Shown: positions 46,081 through 54,639 of the stretch, piece by piece
Layout: every line of letters starts with the position of its first letter
How positions within the stretch are numbered: the first letter of the stretch is position 1
NCBI GenBank assembly: GCA_910575435.1
Contig: CAJTGI010000001.1
Coordinates: forward strand, 1 to 64,000
From: Clostridiaceae bacterium
GTDB lineage: Bacteria; Bacillota; Clostridia; Lachnospirales; Lachnospiraceae
Direction: 5' to 3'
DNA: 64,000 bases
The notes under the pieces: model-generated
What the model was told of the DNA's origin: nothing
The model's database searches: none
The model's input: the letters and a program-made list of their open reading frames with translations, nothing else
Program-made: the position numbers and the translations under genes

Positions 46081-46435
46081 AGTCTTAACTCCTTCCTTCA
46101 ATAAAAGGTTAACAGTATCATAGATTATACCAGATACTATAGAATCGACTAGTAATCTTATTATGGTGGCGGTACCTGGAATCGAACCAAGTCCTGTTGC
46201 TAACTGAATCAACAGTCATATTTTATAAAAAATGTGAAAAAAGTCAAGCAAAGGGAAAGGATTTACGTTTTCCAAATTGGTAAGGTAGTTGCGTATTTCG
46301 TCCAGCCCGATACTGTAACGCTTTGATATGCCCATTGCGGCATTTTCCTATAATTTGGTTGGTGACTGGGACATATATCACATGCCCAAATGTGCTCGCA
46401 ATGGGGCGGCCTCCTTTGTTAGCATCAGGGAAGAT

Positions 46436-46849
46436 TTACCTCCCGCTCTGTTTTGGAAGCTGCAGATAATCAATAAGGGCAGTTTCCAAAAGACGGGAGT
46501 AATTGACCTTCTGCTCTTCTGCAATCCGTTTGAGCCATGCTGGAAGAGTGATGTTTGTCTTAATCCGTTCATTGTCACGCTTTGCCCGGTATAAGTCGGG
46601 GTGGATTGTGACAGGCATCACTACATTGCCGTTGGTGACCTCCCTGGAAAGATTAAGGGAAGGAGTGGGTATTTCATCACCGTCACGCTCCATTCCGTAC
46701 ACATGAAGGCTTGCCGCCTCTTCTGCCATCCTTTGGGCCTCTGCCAGATTATCCCCATAACTGAAGCATCCGGGAAGATCGGGAAAGGAAACGCTGTAGC
46801 TGCCGTCCTCTCCGGGCTCCAATACTGCAAGATAAGTCAGATTTAACAT
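46436..46849 (-). CDS. hicB: HicB-family antitoxin
   Basis: 137 residues. The N-terminal degraded RNase-H-like fold shows YLAVLEPGEDGSYSVSFPDL and PGCFSYGDNLAEAQRMAEEA. The C-terminus carries a ribbon-helix-helix-like DNA-binding part (RIKTNITLPAWLKRIAEEQK, NYSRLLETALIDYL). It neutralises HicA and represses the operon. AAAGGAG lies upstream. It is downstream of hicA with a 40-bp gap, the usual order. Confidence 0.9.
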   Translation of the reverse strand: MLNLTYLAVLEPGEDGSYSVSFPDLPGCFSYGDNLAEAQRMAEEAASLHVYGMERDGDEIPTPSLNLSREVTNGNVVMPVTIHPDLYRAKRDNERIKTNITLPAWLKRIAEEQKVNYSRLLETALIDYLQLPKQSGR

Positions 46850-46889
46850 AGTATCCGCTCCTTTCTATCGTAAACCTTGCAGGCTGGGC

Positions 46890-47075
46890 TTATTTCAGCC
46901 CGGCCTGTTTCAGTATGTTGTTAAGGGTTCCCGGTGCTATGTCCTTGCCAGCGTGTACTGCCACGGTAATCTTCCCGGGTTTGGTAGGATGTTTCAACTG
47001 CTTATGCGAGCCGTCTTGATCTACTTCGTACCATCCATCTTTGCGAAGTATTTTCAGAATTTCTCGTGCTGTCAT
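46890..47075 (-). CDS. hicA: HicA-family mRNA interferase toxin
   Basis: 61 residues with the double-stranded-RNA-binding-like fold of HicA: REILKILRKDGWYEVDQDGS, the catalytic His in GSHKQLKHP, then GKITVAVHAGKDIAPGTLNN. It cleaves mRNA when free. ATG 47075 follows AAGGAGGG and is led by a perfect promoter. The intact pair in a degraded zone suggests that it is maintained by addiction or recently acquired. Confidence 0.9.
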   Translation of the reverse strand: MTAREILKILRKDGWYEVDQDGSHKQLKHPTKPGKITVAVHAGKDIAPGTLNNILKQAGLK

Positions 47076-47098
47076 TTCCTGCCCTCCTTGCATCATTA

Positions 47099-47127
47099 AT
47101 TGTACTCCTGATTTGTACGCATGTCAA
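47099..47127 (-). promoter_or_regulatory. Promoter of hicAB
   Basis: On the minus strand TTGACA (47127-47122), a 17-base spacer and TACAAT (47104-47099), about 24 bp before the hicA start. Confidence 0.75.
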
Positions 47128-47258
47128 TAGATGTGCTTATAAAATATACGTATAATTGCAAATGAAAAATCACATTGAGGATAGCAAGCCTGCCTGTTGC
47201 CAAACGAAACCAATTGACGGCAGATGGCAGCAGGGCTATCTATTTTTGGATGCCATAG

Positions 47259-47591
47259 CTACTTTCTCAGCCGCACCTGGCTTGTCATTTTCGATAAGGT
47301 CAAGTAGAACTGGAAAAAGGATTGCACCACATGATAGGAATCCAATAACTGCCGGAAAGAAAGGGCAGCGTATTGGGATCCCCGGTCAGAGTGGAACATA
47401 AGCCCATATGGGGCATTCCGTTTCCGGCAGGCTTTTTGGAAGGTGGTGGCCACTAAGTCTGCGTCTGCCTTCCCGGACAGCTGGCATGGGATGATTTTCC
47501 GGGAGAACAAGTCCATGATTATAATATCTGTTATATATGGAAGCGAATCAAATAGCAAGTTTGGATGAGGGAAGTAGGATGCAATTAGCAA
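47259..47591 (-). pseudogene. IS3-type transposase (rve integrase core) remnant
   Basis: The frame contains ITDIIIMDLFSRKIIPCQLS, then LMFHSDRGSQYAALSFRQLL, the DD part of the rve core, and then loses similarity after SYHVVQSF. The N-terminal HTH and the final catalytic Glu region are absent. No terminal repeats were found. It is a decayed insertion sequence next to hicAB. Confidence 0.75.
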
Positions 47592-47642
47592 GGTTAATAA
47601 TAGCGTTAGATTAAATTTAGAAGGATAGAGGAAGGTGGGAAA

Positions 47643-47975
47643 ATGAAGATTTTTACAGATGCGTATAATCTGGTAGCAGGGGCTTTGGTAGCCCTATTGA
47701 GTGCCGTTTTCGGGGTTTGCTGGTACATATTTGCTGGGTATTTTGTGCTGAATGTATTTGACTGGCTTACAGGCTGGTACAGGTCCCGAAAGAAAAAGAG
47801 GGAAAGTTCCTGTGCCGGGTTGAAAGGGATTCTAAAGAAGGACGGGTATTGGGTGGTTGCGGCAGTGGCCTTTCTGGTGTCCCATGTGCTAGTGCATCTG
47901 GGGAATGACTTTATATTGGATAATTTGCAAATCTTAAGAAAAATTAATTATTTTTTCCCCTATTCTCTGTTATAA
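47643..47975 (+). pseudogene. Phage holin family protein, C-terminally truncated
   Basis: 110 residues with holin-4-type features: membrane helix GVCWYIFAGYFVLNVFDWLTGW, the motif GLKGILKKDGYWVVAAVAFL and a third hydrophobic segment. The usual C-terminal extension is replaced by a short AT-rich tail (NYFFPYSLL) that runs into the promoter region of the response regulator. GGAAGGTGGG precedes the ATG. It is probably a leftover of a prophage lysis module. Confidence 0.6.
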
Positions 47976-48014
47976 TAAAGTTATCAAACAGCAGATAGTA
48001 TGAGGTGATTGAAA

Positions 48015-48704
48015 ATGAGCAAGATATTGGTATGCGATGATGACAGGGAGATCGTGGAGGCTATTGCCATATACCTGGAAAGAGAGGGATATGACGTGGT
48101 GAAGGCTTACGATGGGGAAGAGGCTATGGAAGTGGTCCAGAAAGATAAGATAGATTTGCTAATTATTGATGTGATGATGCCAAAGCTTGGCGGCGTGGAG
48201 ACGACTTTCAAGATTCGGGAGAGCAACAGCCTTCCTATTATTATTTTGTCGGCGAAGTCAGAGGATAAGGATAAGATTTTCGGGTTGCGGGTAGGGGCGG
48301 ACGATTATATGACAAAGCCGTTCAACCCCATGGAACTGCTGGCCAGGGTGCAATCCCAGCTCAGGAGGAGCACGGTATTGAACCAGAAGCAGGACGAGGA
48401 GAAGGAGGTTTACCAGAAGGGCGGATTGGTGCTAAATAACAGTACCCGCCAGGTGACGGTGGACGGGGAAGTGATTAGGCTTACCGGCATGGAATACGAG
48501 ATCCTTCACTTGCTGATGAAAAATCGGGGAAGGACCTTTACCAGCGATGAGGTTTATGAGCGGGTCTGGAATGAGGATTCCTGCGGTTCCAGCAATGTTG
48601 TATCGGTGCATGTCAGGCATATCCGGGAAAAGATAGAAATCAATCCGAAAAAGCCCCAGTACATCCAAGTGGTGTGGGGCGTGGGCTACCGAATTGAGAA
48701 ATAG
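48015..48704 (+). CDS. OmpR/PhoB-type response regulator
   Basis: 229 residues. Receiver domain: ILVCDDDREIVEAIAIYLER (acidic pocket), phospho-Asp in LLIIDVMMPKLGG, Thr/Ser in PIIILSAKSE and Lys in DDYMTKPFNP. The C-terminal winged helix (TGMEYEILHLLMKNRGRTFT, VVSVHVRHIREKIE) binds DNA. ATG 48015 has GAGGTG upstream. It is 18 bp from the kinase gene; the targets are unknown. Confidence 0.92.
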   Translation: MSKILVCDDDREIVEAIAIYLEREGYDVVKAYDGEEAMEVVQKDKIDLLIIDVMMPKLGGVETTFKIRESNSLPIIILSAKSEDKDKIFGLRVGADDYMTKPFNPMELLARVQSQLRRSTVLNQKQDEEKEVYQKGGLVLNNSTRQVTVDGEVIRLTGMEYEILHLLMKNRGRTFTSDEVYERVWNEDSCGSSNVVSVHVRHIREKIEINPKKPQYIQVVWGVGYRIEK

Positions 48705-48722
48705 CCAGGGAGGAGACGGCAA

Positions 48723-51542
48723 GTGAAGAGGTGGAAAAAATCAAAGGGGATACGTGGCTTTTTATTCTGGGCGCTGCTGGCGGGAATCTTCCTGGATGTG
48801 CTGGCAGGAATGTACATGAGCATTGGCAGGGAGTATGCCGGAAATCAGGGACGGGAGCAGGATGATTTCTATGTGTCCCAGGCGGGTACGAGCCAGATTT
48901 TGGACGGATATATCCGTTTGTTTGAGGAGTATATGCAGATTGGCAATCTGATTACCAAGGATGGGGACATTGATTATGACAAGAATATTTTGGTGTCCCT
49001 TACGGACGACAAGGCGTATACGATCAAGGAATTGCTTCGGGGCTCTACATCTGAGGGCGTAGGCTCTGAAATGCTGCGGAAGTTTATGGAGGGCTTTGCA
49101 GGGAATTGCAGGAATGGCATCAGCTATCCATGGAAGAGCAGGTACATGCTGGCTTGCGATACCCGGGTGATTATCGAGGGGGACTCGATCTTCTCCTTTG
49201 CCTCCCCCAACACAAAGACCCGCTCTCCGAAGCAGATTGCGGTGATGAAGAAGTATTTGAAAAATATGCAGCCGACGGTGACGGATGACGTGACTTATGA
49301 GGATGAATTTCGGGATGACATATCTATCTCCTTTTCTGGAAAACTATCTTGGAAATATGTATTTCACGCTAAGAGTGCCTACGAAGAATATCTGATTACC
49401 TATTATTCCTCCTATGCCAGGTGCTATTTTTTGGACAAAGTCATTACTTCCTACGAGGGGCAGGGACAGGCGTTGTTTCAAGAAGTATACCAGTCTTATC
49501 AGAAGGACAATTCCGAAGAGTTGCTTTCGGAGGAGGAGTTTTATCGCTATTTGAAGGAGGATTGGAAGAAGCGGAATAAAAGAATCCCTCGGAATGAGAT
49601 TCCTTGGAGCGTGCATTCTGTTCCAAGAACTATGGGGGAGGCGAGAAAATATGTTACCTTTCTGGTGGAGACATATCAGGAATTGAAATATTTATTTTCC
49701 CGTTGCAATTTTATTTATGCCTATGAAAACTCTAACAATCTGGTGATAACCAACCACCCGGCAGATTGGCAGAAAATCAAGGGCGTCCTGGAGAGCGGAA
49801 GGGCTTTGGAGAAGGCGACGGACCGCTCTGATGTGGCCTTTGTGTATTTTAATAGCAGGAATTATAACGGAGTGGGAAATCTTCCCAAAGAGACATTGCC
49901 CATGTCAGGCAATATCACAGAAAAGATCAGGACCATAGGAAAGAATTATGGCTTGGCTTCCTATCAGATTGCCGTGGGAATAGACCTGCGGGATGTAATG
50001 CATGCCAGAAGGGAGGATCAATTTGTCCTGACATATCGGGAAGCCACGCAGAAGCGGGAACTCTATCGGTTTGGCAGTATGCTGGCAGTGGCGGGAGCCG
50101 TTCTCACGGTGCTTAGCTTCCTGTTGCTGGTGATTCGCAGCGGCAGTCCCGTAATTGAGGGGCAGGAGCAGGAGAGCCTTTCCTGGTTCGACCGGATTTG
50201 GCTGGAGCCCCAGTTGCTTCTGGCATATTTGATGATTGGCATGATTGCCTGGGTGCTGAAGATGTGGAATGGCTTTCTGATTCATCCGGTGATTCTGCTG
50301 TGCGCCCTGTCGGTGTCCCTGCTGGCCTTTGGATGCCTGTGCGTGCTCCTGAGCCTGATCAAGAGGGGAAGGCTTGGCTGCGGCGGACAGTACAGCCTGC
50401 TCCTTCTCTTTGGGAGGGAGGTGGTGTGGCGGAGGACTTCCCTGAAAGCGTTTATAAGAAACCTTTCTTATCGGATGGCTTTTATTCCTGTCAAGAGGAA
50501 GTTTGGCTTTTTACTGTTGGCAGAGGCGGGGCTATTGGTCTATTATGGAGTTTCTGCCATCTATGTATTTCTGGATAAGGAGGAATCGGTATTCTCTTAC
50601 ATGACTTCCTCGCTGGGGATCATCGGAGGGGTTCTTGGGGGGATTTTCCTGGGAGTGCTGGCGGCCTGGCAGAGAAATGCCATGCATGACCAGATGGCAG
50701 AATATGAGGTGATTGCTGCCATGAAGCAAATTATTGGCGGAGACTTTTCCTATCAGCTGCCGGAGAGGGATGCCATGAGCCTGCGGGTGCGGGAACTGGT
50801 TCGGGCGGTGAACCAGATGGGAGATGTGGTGGAGGCCGCCGTGGAGGAGAGCGTGAGAAGCGAGCGGATGAAGACGGAGCTGATTGCCAACGTGTCCCAT
50901 GACATTAAAACTCCCCTCACATCCATCATTAATTACGTGGACTTGCTCCAGGGGGAGGATATCCGGGATGAGAAGGTGCGGCAATACATTGGCGTGCTCA
51001 ATCAGAAGTCCCAGCGGCTGAAGGTATTGATGGAGGATTTGATCGAGGCTTCCAAGGCTTCCAGCGGCGTGATGGAACTGGAGATCCATCCAATGGATTT
51101 CAGTGAATTGGTGCGGCAGACCAATGGGGAATTTCAGGAGAGGTTTGACCAGAGCCACCTGGAACTGATTGTGGAGATTCCCGGGGAGCCTATGATGTTT
51201 CTGGGGGATGGCAGGAGGGTGTTTCGGATTTTGGAAAACCTTTATAGCAATACTGCCAAGTATGCCATGGAGAACACCCGGGTGTATGTGTCCCTAGAGC
51301 GGGTGGGGCAGGATGTAGTCTTTACCATGAAAAATGTGTCTGCCATGAAACTTAACATTACGCCGGAGGAATTGACGGAGCGTTTCGTGCGGGGGGATCA
51401 CGCCCGCACCACGGAGGGAAGCGGCTTGGGACTTTCCATCGCCAAGAGTCTGACGGAACTCATGGGGGGAAGGTTTTGGATTGAGCTGGATGGGGATTTG
51501 TTCAGCGGGAAGATTGCCTTCCCGGAGATGACAGAAGAGTAA
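48723..51542 (+). CDS. Membrane sensor histidine kinase
   Basis: 939 residues. One N-terminal helix (GFLFWALLAGIFLDVLAGMY), a long extracytoplasmic region to about residue 445, five to six membrane helices (about 450-650), a HAMP-like linker, then the phospho-acceptor His in NVSHDIKTPLTSIINYVDLL, an N box around ILENLYSNTAKYAM and G box GSGLGLSIAKSLTELMGG. The layout with a polytopic middle segment is typical of Lachnospiraceae kinases paired with OmpR regulators. GTG start with GGAGGAG 8 bases upstream. The signal is unknown. Confidence 0.9.
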   Translation: MKRWKKSKGIRGFLFWALLAGIFLDVLAGMYMSIGREYAGNQGREQDDFYVSQAGTSQILDGYIRLFEEYMQIGNLITKDGDIDYDKNILVSLTDDKAYTIKELLRGSTSEGVGSEMLRKFMEGFAGNCRNGISYPWKSRYMLACDTRVIIEGDSIFSFASPNTKTRSPKQIAVMKKYLKNMQPTVTDDVTYEDEFRDDISISFSGKLSWKYVFHAKSAYEEYLITYYSSYARCYFLDKVITSYEGQGQALFQEVYQSYQKDNSEELLSEEEFYRYLKEDWKKRNKRIPRNEIPWSVHSVPRTMGEARKYVTFLVETYQELKYLFSRCNFIYAYENSNNLVITNHPADWQKIKGVLESGRALEKATDRSDVAFVYFNSRNYNGVGNLPKETLPMSGNITEKIRTIGKNYGLASYQIAVGIDLRDVMHARREDQFVLTYREATQKRELYRFGSMLAVAGAVLTVLSFLLLVIRSGSPVIEGQEQESLSWFDRIWLEPQLLLAYLMIGMIAWVLKMWNGFLIHPVILLCALSVSLLAFGCLCVLLSLIKRGRLGCGGQYSLLLLFGREVVWRRTSLKAFIRNLSYRMAFIPVKRKFGFLLLAEAGLLVYYGVSAIYVFLDKEESVFSYMTSSLGIIGGVLGGIFLGVLAAWQRNAMHDQMAEYEVIAAMKQIIGGDFSYQLPERDAMSLRVRELVRAVNQMGDVVEAAVEESVRSERMKTELIANVSHDIKTPLTSIINYVDLLQGEDIRDEKVRQYIGVLNQKSQRLKVLMEDLIEASKASSGVMELEIHPMDFSELVRQTNGEFQERFDQSHLELIVEIPGEPMMFLGDGRRVFRILENLYSNTAKYAMENTRVYVSLERVGQDVVFTMKNVSAMKLNITPEELTERFVRGDHARTTEGSGLGLSIAKSLTELMGGRFWIELDGDLFSGKIAFPEMTEE

Positions 51543-51594
51543 TCATTTGCTATACTGGTATTATTCGATATAAAAAGACAGAAAGGCATGGTTG

Positions 51595-53097
51595 ATGATG
51601 ATGGGCAATACCGGGGAAGTGATGAACAGGGCTGAGATGGAGGCTAGGCTGGCAGAGGTGGATTTGACGCTGCCGCCGCCGGAGAGGGAGCCGGAGAGAC
51701 AATATTATTTTATCCGCAGGCTGCGGGAGTGGGCAGATCATAGGAAAGAGGAACTGGGGAGAACTCTGACTGCCAATATTACCACCTTCGGCTGCCAGAT
51801 GAATGCCAGGGACTCGGAGAAGATTCAGGGGATTATGCAGATGATTGGCTATGAGGAAACGGATTCAAATAGTGCGGATTTCATTCTTTATAATACATGT
51901 ACCGTGAGGGAGAATGCCAATCTGAAGGTATATGGCAGATTGGGGCAGTTAAAGAAGGAGAAGCAGGAGAATCCTGACATGGTGATTGCCCTGTGCGGCT
52001 GCATGATGCAGGAGAAGGGGGTGGTGGATAAGATCAGGCAGAGCTATCGGAATGTGGATCTGATTTTTGGCACCCACAATCTTTACAAACTGGCGGAACT
52101 ATTGGCCGTCAAGCTCCTGGACCAGCCCCAGAGGAAGAAAATGGTGGTGGATATCTGGGAGGATGCCGCGGAGATTGTGGAAGATTTGCCCAAGGAGCGA
52201 AAATATTCCTTTAAGAGCGGGGTCAATATAATGTTTGGCTGCAATAATTTTTGCAGTTATTGCATCGTGCCGTATGTGCGGGGAAGGGAGCGTAGCAGGG
52301 AGCCGGAGGATATCCTGGAGGAGATTGGGAGCCTGGTGCGAGATGGGGTGGTGGAAGTGATGCTTCTGGGTCAGAATGTAAATTCTTACGGGAAGAATCT
52401 GAAAAATCCCATCTCCTTCGGGGAACTTCTTCGGCGGGTGGAGCGGATTGAGGGATTGGAGCGGATTCGATTCATGACGTCCCATCCCAAGGACTTGTCC
52501 GACGAGCTGATTCAGGTGATGGGAGAGTCAAAAAAAATCTGCCGGCAGATGCATCTACCTTTGCAGTCTGGGAGCAGCCGCCTATTGCAGGTGATGAACC
52601 GCCATTATACTAAGGAGGAGTATCTGGCACTGGTGGATAAAATCCGCCGTGCCGTGCCGGACATTGCCCTGACTACGGATATCATCGTGGGATTTCCCGG
52701 GGAGACGGAGGAGGATTTTGCAGATACCCTGGATGTGGTAGAGCGGGTGAGGTATGACAGCGCCTTTACCTTCCTATATAGCAAGAGGACGGGGACGCCG
52801 GCGGCATCCATGGAGGAGCAGGTGCCCCAGGATGTGGCAAAGCGGCGTTTTGATACATTGCTCTCCCTGGTACAGAAGATTTCCGGGGAGAAGACGGCGC
52901 AGGCCGTGGGGACGGTGCAGGAAGTGCTGGTGGAAGAGGTGAACGACCAGGAGGAAGGGCTGGTGACGGGAAGGACTAGTCAGAATTACCTGGTGCATTT
53001 TCCGGGGGATGGATCTCTGGTAGGGCGGATTGTGCCTGTGTATCTGGAAGAGAGCAAGGGATTTTATTTCATGGGCAGAAAATGTGTAAAGAAGTAG
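51595..53097 (+). CDS. miaB: tRNA-2-methylthio-N6-dimethylallyladenosine synthase
   Basis: A 500-residue radical SAM methylthiotransferase acting on A37 of tRNAs. The N-terminal MTTase domain has its cysteines in TFGCQMNARDSEK, YNTCTVRENA and ALCGCMMQEKG. The radical SAM cluster is CNNFCSYCIVPYVRG, and a C-terminal TRAM domain contains GLVTGRTSQNYLVHF. Several consecutive ATGs exist; 51595 has AAGG 8 bases upstream. A 75-residue N-terminal extension precedes the MTTase domain, as in Firmicutes homologues. Confidence 0.93.
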   Translation: MMMGNTGEVMNRAEMEARLAEVDLTLPPPEREPERQYYFIRRLREWADHRKEELGRTLTANITTFGCQMNARDSEKIQGIMQMIGYEETDSNSADFILYNTCTVRENANLKVYGRLGQLKKEKQENPDMVIALCGCMMQEKGVVDKIRQSYRNVDLIFGTHNLYKLAELLAVKLLDQPQRKKMVVDIWEDAAEIVEDLPKERKYSFKSGVNIMFGCNNFCSYCIVPYVRGRERSREPEDILEEIGSLVRDGVVEVMLLGQNVNSYGKNLKNPISFGELLRRVERIEGLERIRFMTSHPKDLSDELIQVMGESKKICRQMHLPLQSGSSRLLQVMNRHYTKEEYLALVDKIRRAVPDIALTTDIIVGFPGETEEDFADTLDVVERVRYDSAFTFLYSKRTGTPAASMEEQVPQDVAKRRFDTLLSLVQKISGEKTAQAVGTVQEVLVEEVNDQEEGLVTGRTSQNYLVHFPGDGSLVGRIVPVYLEESKGFYFMGRKCVKK

Positions 53098-53243
53098 GAA
53101 GAATGCTTGTGCCAGTGAAGTTGGTATGACTGGAAGCGCAAAGCGCTTCGGAATGGAGAAAAAATGTGCAAAGGTGAACGAAGTTCATAAACGAATAGAG
53201 TTCATAAACGAACGAAGTTCGTTTTGCAGAAATGAGGTGGGTA

Positions 53244-54272
53244 ATGAATCTACGGCAGAAGCAGGAGGCGAGGGAGCATGAGATTCTGGGGGCTGATGCC
53301 TCCTTTGCGGATGAGTCCCTGGGGCGGGACCGGGAGGAAGAGCAGTGCGATATCCGGACGGATTTTCAGAGGGACCGGGACAGGATATTACATAGCAAGG
53401 CGTTTCGCAGGCTGAAACAGAAGACCCAGGTGTTTCTGGCGCCGGAGGGGGATCATTACCGCACCAGGCTTACCCATACTCTGGAGGTGGCGCAGAATGC
53501 CCGCACCATTGCCAGGGCGCTGATGCTGAATGAGGACTTGACGGAGGCAATCGCGCTGGGCCATGATCTGGGGCATACGCCTTTCGGCCATGCGGGGGAG
53601 CGGGCGTTAAATGAGTTTCGCAGGGAGCAGGGGGGATTTCACCACAATGAGCAGAGCGTCAGGGTGGTGGAGCGGCTGGAGAAGGATGGCAGGGGGCTGA
53701 ACCTGACCAGGGAAGTGCGGGACGGCATTCTGAATCACCAGACCAAGTCCAAGCCTATGACTTTGGAGGGGAAGATCGTGCGCCTGTCTGACAAGATTGC
53801 CTATATTAACTCGGATATAGACGATGCCATTCGGGCGGGGATTATCCGGGAGGAAGACCTTCCCAGGGGGCTGACAGGGATTTTGGGGAACAGTACCAAC
53901 AGGAGGCTGAATACGCTGGTGCATGATATCGTAAAGAATAGTGATAAAAGGGGCGATATCTGCATGTCTGCAGAGGTGGAGAAGGCCATGTTTGCCCTGC
54001 GCCAATACTTATTCCAGAGCGTGTACAATAATCCGCTGGCCAAGGGGGAGGAGCGAAAGGTCAATCACATGATCGGGCAGCTGTATGAATACTATCTGTC
54101 CCACATCGATAGCATGCCTGACGAGTTCCAAAACCTCATTCAGGAGGGAGATGGGGAGCAACGGGTGGTGTGTGATTTCATCGCCTGCATGAGCGACCGA
54201 TATGCGGTCAATCTCTACAAGGAGATTATGATACCCAAGTCATGGAGCCTTTTGGGGGTGGAGCACCGATAG
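53244..54272 (+). CDS. dgt: Deoxyguanosinetriphosphate triphosphohydrolase-like protein
   Basis: 342 residues with the dNTPase HD signature: RDRILHSKAFRRLKQKTQVF, HYRTRLTHTLEVAQ, the metal-binding AIALGHDLGHTPFGHAGE and later SDKIAYINSDIDDA. It removes triphosphate from dNTPs, often allosterically. ATG 53244 follows GAGGTGGG. It lies between miaB and dnaG, as in several clostridia. A long-armed terminator follows at 54371. Confidence 0.9.
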   Translation: MNLRQKQEAREHEILGADASFADESLGRDREEEQCDIRTDFQRDRDRILHSKAFRRLKQKTQVFLAPEGDHYRTRLTHTLEVAQNARTIARALMLNEDLTEAIALGHDLGHTPFGHAGERALNEFRREQGGFHHNEQSVRVVERLEKDGRGLNLTREVRDGILNHQTKSKPMTLEGKIVRLSDKIAYINSDIDDAIRAGIIREEDLPRGLTGILGNSTNRRLNTLVHDIVKNSDKRGDICMSAEVEKAMFALRQYLFQSVYNNPLAKGEERKVNHMIGQLYEYYLSHIDSMPDEFQNLIQEGDGEQRVVCDFIACMSDRYAVNLYKEIMIPKSWSLLGVEHR

Positions 54273-54639
54273 TTGTCGGATACCGCATTTTGCAGGGGCT
54301 TATGGAAATGGCGATGGAAAATCGACTTTTTAAGAAAAAAAGGAAAATAGAAAGTTGCGTAGAATAACTAATACAGAGGTGTTTGCCTTTATGGAAATGA
54401 TCTTCCATAGGCGCAGACAGTGCCTCTGTATCGTTTTTTTAGGCGATTGCGTTGCAGACAAGTGCCGGTGGCACTGGCAGCGATTGGGGCGGAGCGTAGA
54501 AGTGCAGGGCACGGAGCAATCTGCTTTTCGTTAGGATGCCGTTGCAAACGGCATGTCAGTTTGATTTTGAATCGTTCTCAATATGTGGCAGGATGCGGGG
54601 AAATGACGGCATTCCTGCGATAGAAGGGGGTGAAGGGTA
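54273..54639. other. Spacer between dgt and dnaG
   Basis: Besides the terminator at 54371-54438, the remaining 200 bp hold no recognisable gene. Small inverted words such as TGCCGGTGGCACTGGCA near 54461 occur. A dnaG promoter was not identified. Confidence 0.4.
54371..54438 (+). terminator. Two-tier terminator after dgt
   Basis: ATACAGAGG pairs with CCTCTGTAT, with an inner hairpin GCC-TTTATGGAA/TTCCATA-GGC, followed by seven T. Confidence 0.75.

Larger units (their letters stand above)
45953..46247 (-). ncRNA. Circularly permuted tRNA-like transcription unit
   Basis: Minus strand, in order. Promoter TTGACT (46247-46242), 16-base spacer, TAAAAT (46225-46220). Hairpin CTGTTG/CAACAG (46215-46194). 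T arm CTTGG-TTCGATT-CCAGG (46191-46175). Acceptor 3' strand TACCGCC (46174-46168). Then ACCA (46167-46164). After 122 nt comes the acceptor 5' strand GGCGGTA (46041-46035), exactly complementary over 7 bp. Then TG and a canonical D arm GTGT-AATGGTA-GCAT (46032-46018), and hairpin GTAGT/ACTAC (46017-46000). The 5' half is enclosed by TGGCCTAGG/CCTAGGCCA. A terminator with a 10-bp stem and T6 ends at 45953. The halves are in reversed order relative to a normal tRNA. Confidence 0.6.

Noticed and set aside
45953-46247. Permuted tmRNA
   Set aside because: The 5' half has an ordinary tRNA D arm and lacks the tmRNA pattern; no tag-like reading frame ending in ALAA was seen. It remains tRNA-like.
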